A stretch of DNA of 64,000 nucleotides from Cupriavidus sp. UYMMa02A (GTDB taxonomy: Bacteria; Pseudomonadota; Gammaproteobacteria; Burkholderiales; Burkholderiaceae). The notes below the pieces were generated by a model. That model was not told the DNA's origin and ran no database searches. It saw nothing but the letters and a program-made list of their open reading frames with translations. The stretch spans positions 62,001-126,000 of the forward strand of contig LRMT01000049.1 in NCBI GenBank assembly GCA_001725945.1, read 5' to 3'. Position 1 is the stretch's first letter, and each line of letters starts with the position of its first letter. The position numbers and the translations under genes are program-made. Shown one piece after another: positions 18,636 to 28,202 of this stretch.

Positions 18636-20320
18636 GTGGCAATTCTCCTGCAAGCGCTACCGTCTGCCTATGGAGAAACTGAAAAGCGGCAATGGATAGA
18701 TGATAAGGGGTGCTCTGAGTTATCGGCTGCCGACCTTGGCACTCCCAATGGAATTATAAATTGGAGCGGGGAGTGTGAAGGGGAACTGCGCCATGGCATC
18801 GGTCAACTAACGATTATAGACGCCGGTAGGGTAGTGGAGACTTGGAATGGCGCATATAGACACGGCGCAAGGATTGGTCATTGGGGGATGGAAAGCGACC
18901 GACGAAAGGAGCAGTACTTCTATCTTGGTGACGGTCAGCCGGCTATATCCCGATCGGTTTTCGATAAGGCGAAAAAAGATAATATATTCCAGGTGCGCGA
19001 GAACAATCGATACGCTACCATGCCGATCAAAAGATATAGAGTAATACGGGATACCATGTTATTGCAAAATGCCAGCGATATATCGAGTCCTTTTCAGACG
19101 TTAAGAAAGGACACCTTGTCGTAACATCAGCAAACGCGAGTCCTGACAACAATTACATCCGAGTACTAGGAAACGATCAATGGCCGGCACCAGGTTACGT
19201 TAAGGCTGCCGACTTGCAACGGCCGCCCAATGAAAGAGACGGCGCGGAGATGCGACAGGATTTCAATTCCCTGATTCCGGTGCCATCCGTCTACAGTTCG
19301 CTGGGCTACCCCGATAATCGAAGGTTCGTACGCGATGCCATCTTCCCGCCGTTTTCCTCTATGGCAAGGCTAAGAATTCGCAGAGCCGACGGAGTAGTTA
19401 GTACTTGCAGCGCAGCGTTCGCATATGCGTTGAACGTGCTTGTGACAGCGGCTCATTGCGTCGGACCGGATGAGAGCAAAGGTCGAAGTAAAGCGGTACA
19501 AATTACGGCAGAAATTGTAGGAGACGCAGGGGTTACGCTTGAGGAGATCGAGGGTAGCGCGTTTGCAATAGGCAACAAGTCTGAGGAAGGACTTTCAGCC
19601 GAGAAGGAAGATTGGGCGGTAATAAAACTTGCTCACCTGCCACGTACCCTCGCAGTTACTCCCCTTAAATTTATTGACGACGCAATGTACTACGAGACGT
19701 ACAGACGCGATGTGATGAAACTCGGGTTCCCGGCCGACGTAGCCGGGTTGAGGCTTGTTGCCTCGCTTTGCGGCGTTGATGTATTTGGTATGCATGTCCA
19801 ATTTATGGAGCACCCGTCAGGCCAGTCACCACGTGGATACTTCGCGATAGAGCTCAGGTCGACTTGTCTTACGTTCCCCGGTGACTCCGGCGGTCCCGTG
19901 CTGTGGTTTGACAGTAAGGATGGTACTTACGCAATAGCTGGGATTGCCAGCGCCACTACGCCAGCGAATGTAAGATTGGATGACAACGGAAAACCGGTAT
20001 TCATATTCCCGGCGCATGTCAAAGAGGTGAGGGCGAAGCAGAGAGTACTTTACAATGGCCTCAGACTAGGGGACGCGGTATTTATGTCTGACAGCCTTTT
20101 GCCACAAGAAGGGGCCGTATTTTCTTCGAATATGATAAAAGCTGTCGAAAGAGCGGTTGGATCGAAGCTTGAGTCGCAACAACACAGATGGAGAGAAATA
20201 TCTGATGATTATGAAAAAGAAATGACGCGCGATAATCAAGAATTTAGAATTAGGTTCACCGGCCTTGCGAAGATAGCCACTTATATTAAAGAAACGCGGC
20301 GACGCACCCAGGCGCCATGA
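18636..20320 (+). CDS. Secreted MORN-SH3-trypsin-like serine protease (one frameshift)
   Basis: The GTG at 18636 begins VAILLQALPSAYG, a short signal-peptide-like segment; the exact start is uncertain. Domain order: a MORN-like stretch (GECEGELRHGIGQLTI, NGAYRHGARIGHWGME, residues ~45-85); an SH3-like segment (GHLVVTSANASPDNNYIRVL, GYVKAADLQ, ~155-190); then a trypsin-like domain with His in LVTAAHC (~275), Asp in EDWAVIKLAHLP (~330) and Ser in FPGDSGGPVLW (~425). The frame breaks near 19096, where one T of a T-run appears missing. The C terminus (~480-560) is a charged helix. Its AT-richer codon use differs from the neighbours, suggesting recent transfer. The stop overlaps the next start (ATGA). 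Confidence 0.75.
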
Positions 20321-20631
20321 TTTTTGCCCCGGAGATACAGTGGAAATTTATCAAGGGCGAGAAATTACCATCTTGGTCGTTGTCGGATGATGTAATGCGT
20401 ATTCCAGTGAATATATTTGATGGAGATACCGTTGCCGGAGGCGGTAAGTCAAATTTAAACGCTTACCTCGTTGGCGGCTCGCTGGTAATTACGGACATGG
20501 ATACTGACACCATCGTCGGCGTTTCCCGCGATTTTTTGCACGATGCTTATTGTCCACGCCTGTGTGCCCTCAGCTCGAATAGTGGGCTTGAGTCATCGAG
20601 CGCCCCAGTGCGGTGTCGGCGCGATGGGTAG
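20317..20631 (+). CDS. Small unknown partner of the protease (possibly 3'-truncated)
   Basis: The frame starts MIFAPEIQWKFIKGEKLPSW in the ATGA overlap with the preceding protease gene, so the two are translationally coupled. Residues 1-82 are acidic and beta-rich, ending SRDFLHDAYCPRL. The last ~20 residues (SSNSGLESSSAPVRCRRDG) have a different composition and may come from a junction with unrelated DNA. No family recognised. The coupling suggests a cognate inhibitor, chaperone or substrate, which is speculation. Confidence 0.5.
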   Translation: MIFAPEIQWKFIKGEKLPSWSLSDDVMRIPVNIFDGDTVAGGGKSNLNAYLVGGSLVITDMDTDTIVGVSRDFLHDAYCPRLCALSSNSGLESSSAPVRCRRDG

Positions 20632-20699
20632 CTCAAAAGCGCCCCGCAGATTGATTCGCTTGAGATGGGTCGGACAGGGCGGAGAATGGCAGTAGAAAC

Positions 20700-20930
20700 A
20701 AGCGGGCGGCGGCAATCCGCTGGATCCAGGACCAAATGGCCGACTATGGGCTGACCATGGAAGAACTCACAGCGGCGGGGTGCTTCGATCCGGCGCCGCC
20801 ACCCCCGCCGCCGGTGGTGTGCTACCGCAATGCCGAGGGGCTGACTTGGGACGGGCAGGGGGGAGATGCCCACCTGGCTGGTGCGGGCGGTCATGCAGGG
20901 CAGTCGGTGGAGTTTTTCCGGGTCGGGTAG
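20700..20930 (+). pseudogene. Remnant of a proline-linker H-NS gene (b)
   Basis: The frame AIRWIQDQMADYGLTMEEL (end of the H-NS dimerisation helix) is followed by a poly-proline linker and YRNAEGLTWDGQG, the DNA-binding core. An extra G in a G-run near 20860 shifts the frame (GDAHLAGAGGHA in place of EMPTWLVRAVM), and the end GQSVEFFRVG is back in register. The N-terminal half of the gene is missing. Related to the pieces at 17589-17692 and 33122-33330. Confidence 0.65.
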
Positions 20931-21441
20931 CGCCAATGGTTATCCCAGCTTGGCAGAGGACCTTTTTAGAGCCGTCATTGGCGGACTTTCTTATAGGGAG
21001 TAATCGTCGCTTTCGTGTTGATTGATACGGTCAGAACCAAACAAACCTTGTAATTCAATGACTTGCGATGACGGCGAAGTTTCGATCGGAGCAAAACCGG
21101 AAGTCCTTGATGGAAGCGGCTTCCATGCGGTCACCGTTACATTCTGCACGATTCGAACGATTACCCCAGGCCCGGCTCCTCGGTCAGGGTGACCGGAAAG
21201 TCGAAGCAAAAACCCAAGCAATTTTTCGTTTTGTTAACTTGCACATTTAGAGGGTTTAGTGGCGCGCCAGTCGCACCTTTCCTTTTCCCATCGATGGTCG
21301 TCACACCGCTCACGATGAGCCGACAGAGCGCCCCCCGGCCGCTGCTTGACTGGACGACCGCGCCAACGAACTCTTCGTATCCTGGGCGCCGGAAGTGGCC
21401 TAACATTCGATATCCCCAGTTCAGCAACTTGAGGTCCGCTC
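20931..21441. other. Stretch without identified gene
   Basis: About 510 bases, AT-richer than average, with short frames on both strands (e.g. minus 21161-21427) that match nothing I know. Confidence 0.35.
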
Positions 21442-21826
21442 ATGCGTATCCGGACCCTGCGAGACGTCTCCCCCGCACACCGCAAGCCCGTGCAGGTCTG
21501 GTACGCGGCTGGCATAGTGCGGCTTTCCGACGACGCAATGGGTCGTACCGGCCTTCGTTTCGGTCCCCGATCCCTGATGATCTCGCCGCCGCCGAGGGCG
21601 CGTACGCCGAAGCGGACGTATCCCGATGGTGCTTATTCGGCACGAGGGTGAGCCAGCCGCCCAATACACGACGCTTTTCGATGCGCCGCTCTACGCGCAA
21701 CAGAGCGGGCTAAACGCCTCCCATTTCCTGCCTGACGTCTTGCCGACTCTCCATCTGAGTCCTGATGAGGTGGTGTGGCAAAACGAAGAACTGGCGAAGC
21801 TCTTCCCCGCCCACGAACGATCCTGA
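21442..21826 (+). CDS. Unknown protein, probably one frameshifted gene (~128 aa)
   Basis: The first part starts MRIRTLRDVSPAHRKPVQVW at 21442. The second part (RHEGEPAAQYTTLFDAPLYA to ELAKLFPAHERS, ending 21826) lies in another frame and overlaps the end of the first near 21630. The parts read naturally as one small soluble protein with a single indel. No domain is recognised and the start lacks a strong ribosome-binding site. Confidence 0.4.
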
Positions 21827-22083
21827 CCCCATCACGATTTGCGGATGCTGCCGCGGGCAGGCCTTCGTTCCCGCCCCAGACCCTCAGCCTCAGCGGAATT
21901 GCTGGGTAGAGACATAGTGCTAGGCGGCGAGCTCGGCGGCCCGCCAATCCGGGGCGCGAAGCATCCACTCGATGCCGCGCTTGTGTATCCATGCGCTCCC
22001 GTTACGTCCACTTGTGGAATACCATCAACGGCGCCGATTCATGGGAGGCCGACTGATGGGTGTGGGTGTGGGGTTCCGGGGCG
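21827..22083. other. Intergenic stretch, nothing identified
   Basis: About 260 bases between convergent genes. No clear terminator hairpin or family match. Confidence 0.35.
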
Positions 22084-22287
22084 TCAGCGTTGATCCTCGA
22101 CCCACGCTTTCGCCCATGCGATGCCTGCCGCGACGGCAAGGTCGAATGTTGGGTAGTAGCCCAAAGGCTCAGACGCCTCCAGAACGAGATGGTCCTTTTG
22201 CACGGTGCCAAAGGCTTCGAACGAACCATCACCCATTTGCTTCGCAAAGCCACGAACTGTGTAGTCCTTGTAGCTCTCAATGCCCAT
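22084..22287 (-). CDS. Small PLGYYP-family protein, copy 1 (67 aa)
   Basis: A 67-residue protein MGIESYKDYTVRGFAKQMGD... with GGGAGG four bases before the ATG at 22287. It aligns end to end with 46012-46215: both have Y-x-D-Y-x-V, FEAxGTVxKD, SxPLGYYPxF and AxAAGIxWAKxWV. The pattern (a small beta sheet followed by one helix) suggests a compact single-domain protein. No function is known to me. Confidence 0.7.
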   Translation of the reverse strand: MGIESYKDYTVRGFAKQMGDGSFEAFGTVQKDHLVLEASEPLGYYPTFDLAVAAGIAWAKAWVEDQR

Positions 22288-22317
22288 GGTACCTCCCTCT
22301 TTTGGAGGATCGTAGTA

Positions 22318-22448
22318 TGACCAAAGAAGACTCTGTCGTCTTCAGCGGTGCCATGGTGCGCGCCATCCTGGACGGCGGGAAGTCATCGACGCAGCGCGTG
22401 GGAGGCCAACCTGTGGGTATGAGTGAGGAGCAGCTCGAAGGGCGCTAG
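22318..22448 (+). pseudogene. Possible N-terminal fragment of a phage-type ASCH-domain protein
   Basis: The frame from ATG 22318 reads TKEDSVVFSGAMVRAILDGG-KSSTQRV. This resembles the start of phage ASCH-domain proteins (ILFSxPMVRAILxGxKTQTRR). After ~28 residues the sequence diverges and stops at 22448, so only the first strand-helix is left. Confidence 0.4.
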
Positions 22449-22667
22449 TCATTCCCGTCGGTGGCAATTTGGTCGATCTCGCGCTTCGCGGCTGCGTATA
22501 GCTGACCAATCCCCTCGGTTGGCGCGAGCTCCCGAGGGTTTTGCCTACGACTGTACCCACGGATGACAAAAGACTAGTCCCAATGGCTTCGCGTCCCTTC
22601 TTGTTTGAACCAAGATTTCACGGCCGCCGTATCGAAATTCCATGGCCGGCTCTCCGGAGTGCGCGCG
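22449..22667. other. Intergenic stretch, nothing identified
   Basis: About 220 bases with no family match. Confidence 0.3.
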
Positions 22668-22904
22668 CTAGCCACAACGTTCGTCAATCTGATTCCTAGC
22701 CCAATCGGAAGCGTGCTGCCATGCCTCCCCTTCGCTGAAGTAACTGCCAGGGACAGGATAACGATCGAAGATTTTCAGCGGCTTGCCATCTGCCGCCTTC
22801 GTGCAGATCGTCACCTCGCCTTGCCATGGCCCGGCCTCGCCAGGAGATGTTGCGGACGCTTCATACCAGTGGTCTCTGTAGTACGTGAAGCCTTGGAGGT
22901 CCAT
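22668..22904 (-). CDS. Small unknown protein (78 aa)
   Basis: MDLQGFTYYRDHWYEASATS..., with AGGAG six bases before the ATG at 22904. The layout (N-terminal YYR-H strand, a central strand pair, a C-terminal amphipathic helix ASDWARNQIDER) recalls the PLGYYP-family proteins and the 79-aa protein at 45448, but identity is low. Its function is unknown. Confidence 0.6.
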   Translation of the reverse strand: MDLQGFTYYRDHWYEASATSPGEAGPWQGEVTICTKAADGKPLKIFDRYPVPGSYFSEGEAWQHASDWARNQIDERCG

Positions 22905-23011
22905 CTTTTTCTCCTACTGCCTGAGAGGATCCTAGCATGACCAGACACCGCCTCACCGGGCCAAAAGGCTGGCCCGCAAGAAGTTCAGAGACCACGCCAA
23001 GTGGGGGCTGA

Positions 23012-23537
23012 CTAAGCGGCAAGGCGGTGGTCTTCCTCTCGGGAGATGGACGGATACCATCGTTCAATGTAGGACCGGAGTTGGTTATTGAGCACGGCGG
23101 TCCGGATCTGAAGCAGGTTGTGCGCGTGCCGAGGCCGTCGGGCCATCTGCTGCCGTTTGACGAACCTCTTGCTGACCACCTGTTGACGGCTGACTCGATA
23201 AAACCTGATGCAATGGGCTCGCCATGCCGATATCGGTCACCGTAGGTTCACGATGAAGTGCGGTTGTTGTCCAGGTAGACGATGAACTCCTCAAATTTGC
23301 CGAGGAGTTTGGCCTCCTCGGGGCTGGCCTCAGGGCCCAGATCCCAGCCCAGGCTGGCCAGTCGGTGCAACGCCGGATAGAGGCAGCCGTGCCACAGGTG
23401 CCACTTGGCGCCATACAGCGCCTTGATCAATGCCGCGTTGCTGGGCCGTCGCAGTGTGCTGGCCGGCCTTGATCATCTGTTCGACGTTCTGTATCCGCAT
23501 AGCAATGTGGAACCAGTCGAGGATGTGCCTGGCCAGG
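23012..23537 (-). mobile_element. C-terminal remnant of an ISKra4-like transposase
   Basis: Minus-strand segments read DLARHILDWFHIAMRIQNVE-QMIKAG, then ALYGAKWHLWHGCLYPALHR, FEEFIVYLDNNR, GEPIASGFIESAVN, QVVSKRFVKRQQMA and a C terminus NNQLRSYIERWYPSISREED ending at TAG 23012-23014. The order matches the C-terminal part of ISKra4-type DDE transposases. Several frame changes separate the pieces and the N-terminal half is missing. The fragment starts directly at the 3' end of the aldehyde dehydrogenase gene, so the joint is a deletion breakpoint. Confidence 0.6.
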
Positions 23538-24980
23538 TCAGATTTGTCCGGCGTGGATATAGGCGGTCTTCAACGTAGTGTAGAACTCGCGCGCATAGCT
23601 GCCCTGTTCGCGAGGCCCGTAGCTGGAGCCTTTGCGACCGCCGAACGGCACGTGGTAGTCGACGCCAGCTGTGGCGGTGTTGACCATCACCATGCCTGCC
23701 TGCACATGGCGGCGGAAGTGGGTGGCCCACTTCAGCGACGTCGTGCAGATGCCGGCCGACAGCCCGAACGGCGTGTCGTTGGCAACGGCCAGCGCTTCGT
23801 CGTAGTCCTTCACGCGGATCACCGAGGCCACGGGGCCGAACACTTCTTCGCGATTGATGCGCATGCCCGGTGTCGTTTCCGTCACCAGTGCCGGCGCGAG
23901 GAAGAAGCCGGGCGTCGCGCGCTCCAGGCGTTCGCCGCCGATGACCTTGCCGCCTTCTTCGCGCGCGATGGCAATGTAGCGCTCGTCCTGTTCGAGCTGG
24001 CGCGCGTCGACCACGGGGCCGATCTGCGTGTCGGCCGACAGTGCGTCGCCGACGCGCAGCGCGGCCAGGCGGTTGCGCATGGCATCGACAAAGCGGTCAT
24101 GAATACCCTCGGTGACGATCAGGCGGCTCGACGCCGTGCAACGCTGGCCGGTCGAGTAGAACGCACCGTTGATGCAGGCTTCCACTGCCACGTCGAGATC
24201 CGCATCGTCGAGCACAACCATCGGGTTCTTGCCGCCCATCTCGAGCTGGAACTTCTTGCCCGATGCCACGCAGCGAGCCGCGATGGCGCTGCCCGTGGCC
24301 ACGGAGCCGGTAAAGCTGATGGCGTCCACGCCGGGCGAGGCAACCATGGCTTCACCGACCACCGCGCCGCGGCCCATCACCAGGTTGAGCACGCCCTGCG
24401 GCAAGCCGGACTCGGCCAGGATATTGACCAGTTCCCACGCGCTGCCCGGTACCAGTTCGGCGGGCTTGAACACCACACAGTTGCCGTAGGCCAGCGCCGG
24501 GGCGATCTTCCACGCGGGGATCGCGATCGGGAAGTTCCAGGGCGTGATCAGTCCGACGACGCCGAGCGCCTCGCGCGTGATCTCGACGGTCATGCCGGGG
24601 CGCACGGACGGCAGCACTTCGCCACCCAGGCGCAGCGCCTCGCCGGCAAAAAACTTGAAGATCTGGCCAGCGCGCGCGACTTCGCCGATGGCTTCCGGCA
24701 GCGTCTTGCCTTCTTCCCGTGCAAGCAGGCGGCCCAGTTCGGCCTTGCGTGCCAGGATGGCCGTGCCGGCCTGGTCCAGCACGTCGAAGCGCTGCTGCGG
24801 GGTCGACAGCGACCACGATGCGAACGCCTTGCGTGCCGCGGCGATGGCGCGCAGCGTGTCGTCGGCGTCGGCTTGCGAGAACTGGCCGATCACGTCGTCC
24901 AGGTTGGACGGGTTGATGTTGGGGGCGGTGGTCTTGCCATCGACCCACTGTCCGTCGATGTAGTTGGCGAATGTCTTCAT
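23538..24980 (-). CDS. Alpha-ketoglutarate semialdehyde dehydrogenase
   Basis: A complete 480-residue NAD(P)-dependent aldehyde dehydrogenase starting MKTFANYIDGQWVDGKTTAP. Conserved ALDH elements: PWNFPIAIPAWKIAPAL, FTGSVATGSAIA, the catalytic glutamate in LEMGGKNP and the catalytic cysteine in STGQRCTASSR; the end is FGGRKGSSYGPREQGSYARE. Its place next to an FAH-type dehydratase and an IlvD/Edd dehydratase indicates 2,5-dioxopentanoate as substrate and 2-oxoglutarate as product, the last step of the non-phosphorylating pentonate route. It is the last gene of the minus-strand operon. Confidence 0.85.
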   Translation of the reverse strand: MKTFANYIDGQWVDGKTTAPNINPSNLDDVIGQFSQADADDTLRAIAAARKAFASWSLSTPQQRFDVLDQAGTAILARKAELGRLLAREEGKTLPEAIGEVARAGQIFKFFAGEALRLGGEVLPSVRPGMTVEITREALGVVGLITPWNFPIAIPAWKIAPALAYGNCVVFKPAELVPGSAWELVNILAESGLPQGVLNLVMGRGAVVGEAMVASPGVDAISFTGSVATGSAIAARCVASGKKFQLEMGGKNPMVVLDDADLDVAVEACINGAFYSTGQRCTASSRLIVTEGIHDRFVDAMRNRLAALRVGDALSADTQIGPVVDARQLEQDERYIAIAREEGGKVIGGERLERATPGFFLAPALVTETTPGMRINREEVFGPVASVIRVKDYDEALAVANDTPFGLSAGICTTSLKWATHFRRHVQAGMVMVNTATAGVDYHVPFGGRKGSSYGPREQGSYAREFYTTLKTAYIHAGQI

Positions 24981-25002
24981 GGTGTTGCCGGGTCTCGGGG
25001 TA

Positions 25003-26182
25003 TCAGGCATTGAGCAGGCCGCGCGCGGCCAGGTTGGCGTAAAGGCGCGCACGCCGAAGGTCCACGGCGTGATCTCGGTGCACAGGCGTACTGTATTCAC
25101 GAGCGCGCCGAGCGCGGGCGCGGAGATCGTGACGCGGTCGCCAAGGTGGTGGGTAAAGCCGGCGCCGGGCGCGTCGCGGTCCTGGATCGGCGAGAACATC
25201 GTGCCCAGGAACAGCATGAAGCCGTCGGGGTACTGGTGATGCGTACCGCAAGTCTGCGCGACGAGGTCGCTCGGGTCGCGGCTGATCTCGCGCATATGGC
25301 TGACGCCGTCGAGCACAAAATCATCGTCCGCGCCTTCCACGCGCAACGACACGCTGGCCTGGCGCACGCTGTTCAGCGTGAAGCCGCCGTCGAACAACCG
25401 CACGAACGGGCCGATCGCGCAGGAGCCGTTGTTGTCCTTGCACTTGCCCAGCAGCAGCGCCGAGCGGCCTTCGATATCGCGCAGGTTCACATCGTTGCCG
25501 AGCGTGGCGCCGACGGGTGTGCCGTCGCGGTTGACCGCCAAGACGATCTCGGGCTCCGGGTTGTTCCACACCGATACCGGCAGCAGGCCCACGTCCGCGC
25601 CGAAGCCCACGGCCGACATCGGCTGCGACTTGGAGAACACTTCGGCGTCGGGACCGATGCCGACTTCCATGTACTGCGACCAGGCGCCGCGGCGCTCGAG
25701 TTCGGCCTTCAGCCGCATGGCGGCGTCGGAGCCCGGAACGATCTTCGACAGGTCGGTGCCGATGGTGGCGGCAATGGTGTCGCGCACGGCGCGGGCCTTG
25801 GCGGGGTCGCCGCCAGCCTGCTCCTCGATGACGCGTTCGATCAGGCTTACGGCAAAGGTGACGCCGCAGGCCTTGATGGCCTGCACGTCGCACGGGGCGA
25901 GCAAGTGTGTCGCGCCGGGCTTGCGTCCAGCGCCGCCTGAAGCAGCGGCTCGACGCGGCCCAGCGGTTCACCGGGGGCGCTGCGCGCGATCTCCACCGCG
26001 TCGGGCCGGTCGAACAGGTCGGCGGTGGTGGGCACGGTGCGCGTGATGTCGAACACTTCGCCGCCGCGCACGGCGACGACGCACGGGCCCGCGTGGGCAC
26101 CGTCGTGCCGCCAGACGCGGCCGATCAGCAGCGCCTGCGCCAGGTCTTGCGGCAGGCAGTCGGAAACGGAAAGAGTACGCAT
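25003..26182 (-). CDS. FAH-family 2-keto-3-deoxypentonate dehydratase (two frameshifts)
   Basis: The ~390-residue protein starts MRTLSVSDCLPQDLAQALLI. It carries the fumarylacetoacetate-hydrolase fold: PMSAVGFGADVGLLPVSVWN, the metal-binding PEPEIVLAVN-x-DG segment, GNDVNLRDIEGRSALLLGKC, KDNNGSCAIGPFVR and DGFMLFLGTMFSP. In the XylX/KdaD group these enzymes dehydrate 2-keto-3-deoxypentonate to 2,5-dioxopentanoate. Frame changes occur near 25907 and 25048, each a one-base loss; because of the second, the frame runs on into the ALDH gene. The correct C terminus is LYANLAARGLLNA. It starts 33 bases after the dehydratase stop. Confidence 0.82.
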
Positions 26183-26215
26183 GGTCAGCTCGGCAAGGGT
26201 CGTGTGCGGGTTGGG

Positions 26216-27996
26216 TCAGTGCGAGTGGCGCGGGTTGCCGCGCTGCTCGATCACCTTCAGGTACAGCGTGGCCGGTTCAAGGCAGCCGCCGGTGGAAAGC
26301 TGGCCGACGAGCTGGCGGTAGAGTTCCTGCCACGGTGTTTGCGCCTGCGGCACGGCAAAGCTCGCGGTCTCGCGGCGGCGCGCGAGTTCGTCATCGTCGA
26401 CGAGCACGTTCACGCTGCGGCGGTTCAGGTCCACGCGGATGCGGTCGTTCGTGCGCAGCAGGGCCAGGCCGCCGCCCACGGCAGCTTCCGGCGACATGTT
26501 GAGAATCGACGGGCTGGCCGACGTGCCGCTCTGGCGCCCGTCGCCCATGCACGGCAGCGAGGTCACGCCGCGCTTCACCAGCTCGGCGGGTGGCGCCATG
26601 TTGACCACTTCCGAGCTGCCGGGATAGCCGACCGTGCCGCAGCCGCGGATCACCAGGATGCAGCGTTCGTCGATCTCCAGCGTCGGGTCGTTGATGCGGG
26701 CGTGGTAGTCCTCGGGACCGTCGAAGACGATGGCGCGTGCCTCGAAGGTATTCTCGGTGCCCGGGTCGGCCAGGTAGGTCTGGCGGAACGCCTCGCCCAC
26801 TACCGACATCTTCATGATGGCGCTGTCGAAGAAGTTGCCCGACAGCACGATGAAGCCGGCGCCGTGCTTGAGCGGCTCCTCGGGGGTGCGGATCACGTCG
26901 CGGTCGGCGTCTTGCGCCGTATCGGCGATATCGCCGATCGCGCGGCCCGACACCGTCAGGCAGTCACGCCGCAGCAGGCCGGCTGCATCGAGCTGGCGCA
27001 GCACTGCGGGCACGCCGCCGGCGCGGTGGAAGCTTTCGCCCAGGTATTCGCCGGCTGGCATGCAGTTGACGAGCAACGGCACTGCTTCGCCAAGGCGCTG
27101 CCAGTCTTCCAGGCTCAGTTCCACGCCCATGTGGCGCGCAATCGCGATCAGGTGCGGCGGGCAGTTGCTCGATGCGCCGAGCGCTGAAGCGACCACGATG
27201 GCGTTCTCGACGCCGCGCGCGTCATGATCTTCGACGGACGCAGGTCGTCGCGCACCAGTTCGACGGCGCGCTTGCCGGTCACGTAGGCCATCTGGCCGCG
27301 CTCGCGGTACGCTGCCGGTATGCTGGCGCAGCCCGGCAGCGACATGCCGAGCGCTTCGGCCAGGCTGTTCATCGACAGCGCCGTACCCATGGTATTGCAG
27401 TGTCCGATGGACGGCGACGCTGCCGTGGTCAGCTTCATGAAGCCTTCATAGTCGATATCGCCTGCGGCCAGTAGGTTGCGTGCGTGCCAGATCACCGTGC
27501 CGGAGCCGACGCGCTTGCCCTCGTGCCAGCCGTCTAGCATCGGGCCGCCCGACAGCACGATGGCCGGCATGTCCACGGTAGCCGCGGCCATCAGGCAGGC
27601 GGGGGCGGTCTTGTCGCAACCCGTGGTGAGGACCACGCCGTCCAGCGGGAAACCATGCAGCACTTCCACCAGCCCCAGGTAGGCCAGGTTGCGGTCAAGC
27701 GCGGCCGTGGGCCGGCGGCTCTGCTCGGCCAGAGGATGCACGGGGAATTCCATCGGAATGCCGCCCGCGTCGCGGATGCCCGCCTTGGTGCGCTCGGCCA
27801 GCTCGATGTGGTGGCGGTTGCACGGTGCCAGGTCGCTGCCGGTCTGCGCGATGCCGATGATGGGACGGCCCGACTGAAGCTCTTCACGCGTCAGCCCGTA
27901 GTTCATGAAGCGTTCGACGTAGAGCGCGGTCATGTCCGCATGCGACGGATCGTCGAACCATTCCTGGCTGCGCAGGCGGCGAGGGGTTTGTGACAT
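26216..27996 (-). CDS. IlvD/Edd-type pentonate (L-arabinonate/D-xylonate) dehydratase (one frameshift)
   Basis: About 590 residues starting [20 protein letters not shown]. The iron-sulfur ligands are in [24 protein letters not shown] and GHCNTMGTA. The C-terminal half has [16 protein letters not shown] and [20 protein letters not shown]. The start and overall sequence resemble Azospirillum-type L-arabinonate dehydratase more than IlvD proper. It removes water from a pentonate to give a 2-keto-3-deoxy acid. One T appears lost near 27213 ([16 protein letters not shown]). It is the first gene of the operon; a LacI-type operator lies 50 bases upstream. Confidence 0.83.
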
Positions 27997-28045
27997 GTTG
28001 ACGCTGTCTCCGGGTGAGGATGTGTTGCTGGGTTTATGGCCGAAT

Positions 28046-28060
28046 AGTTACCGGTAACAT
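28046..28060. promoter_or_regulatory. LacI-type operator O1 in front of the dehydratase operon
   Basis: AGTTACCGGTAACAT contains the perfect palindrome GTTACCGGTAAC (28047-28058), about 50 bases upstream of the dehydratase start. It matches the two operators before the transporter gene. Confidence 0.75.
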
Positions 28061-28202
28061 TTCGGCGCATGTTAGCACGGCGGTTTCGCGTTGCGAAAGA
28101 AGTTTTGTGTGGAAGGGGCGGGGCGTGCCTCTGGCGGTGGCCGCTACGGGAACAGCCAGTCCAAACTAAGCGACAGTGGTACGCCTGCGCGGCGTCAGGC
28201 TT

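Noticed and set aside
23430..25013. Plus-strand open frame of 527 codons opposite the aldehyde dehydrogenase
   Set aside because: It is the antisense of a well-supported ALDH gene; the length comes from GC-rich third-position bias. Its composition (His/Arg/Ala-rich) matches no family.
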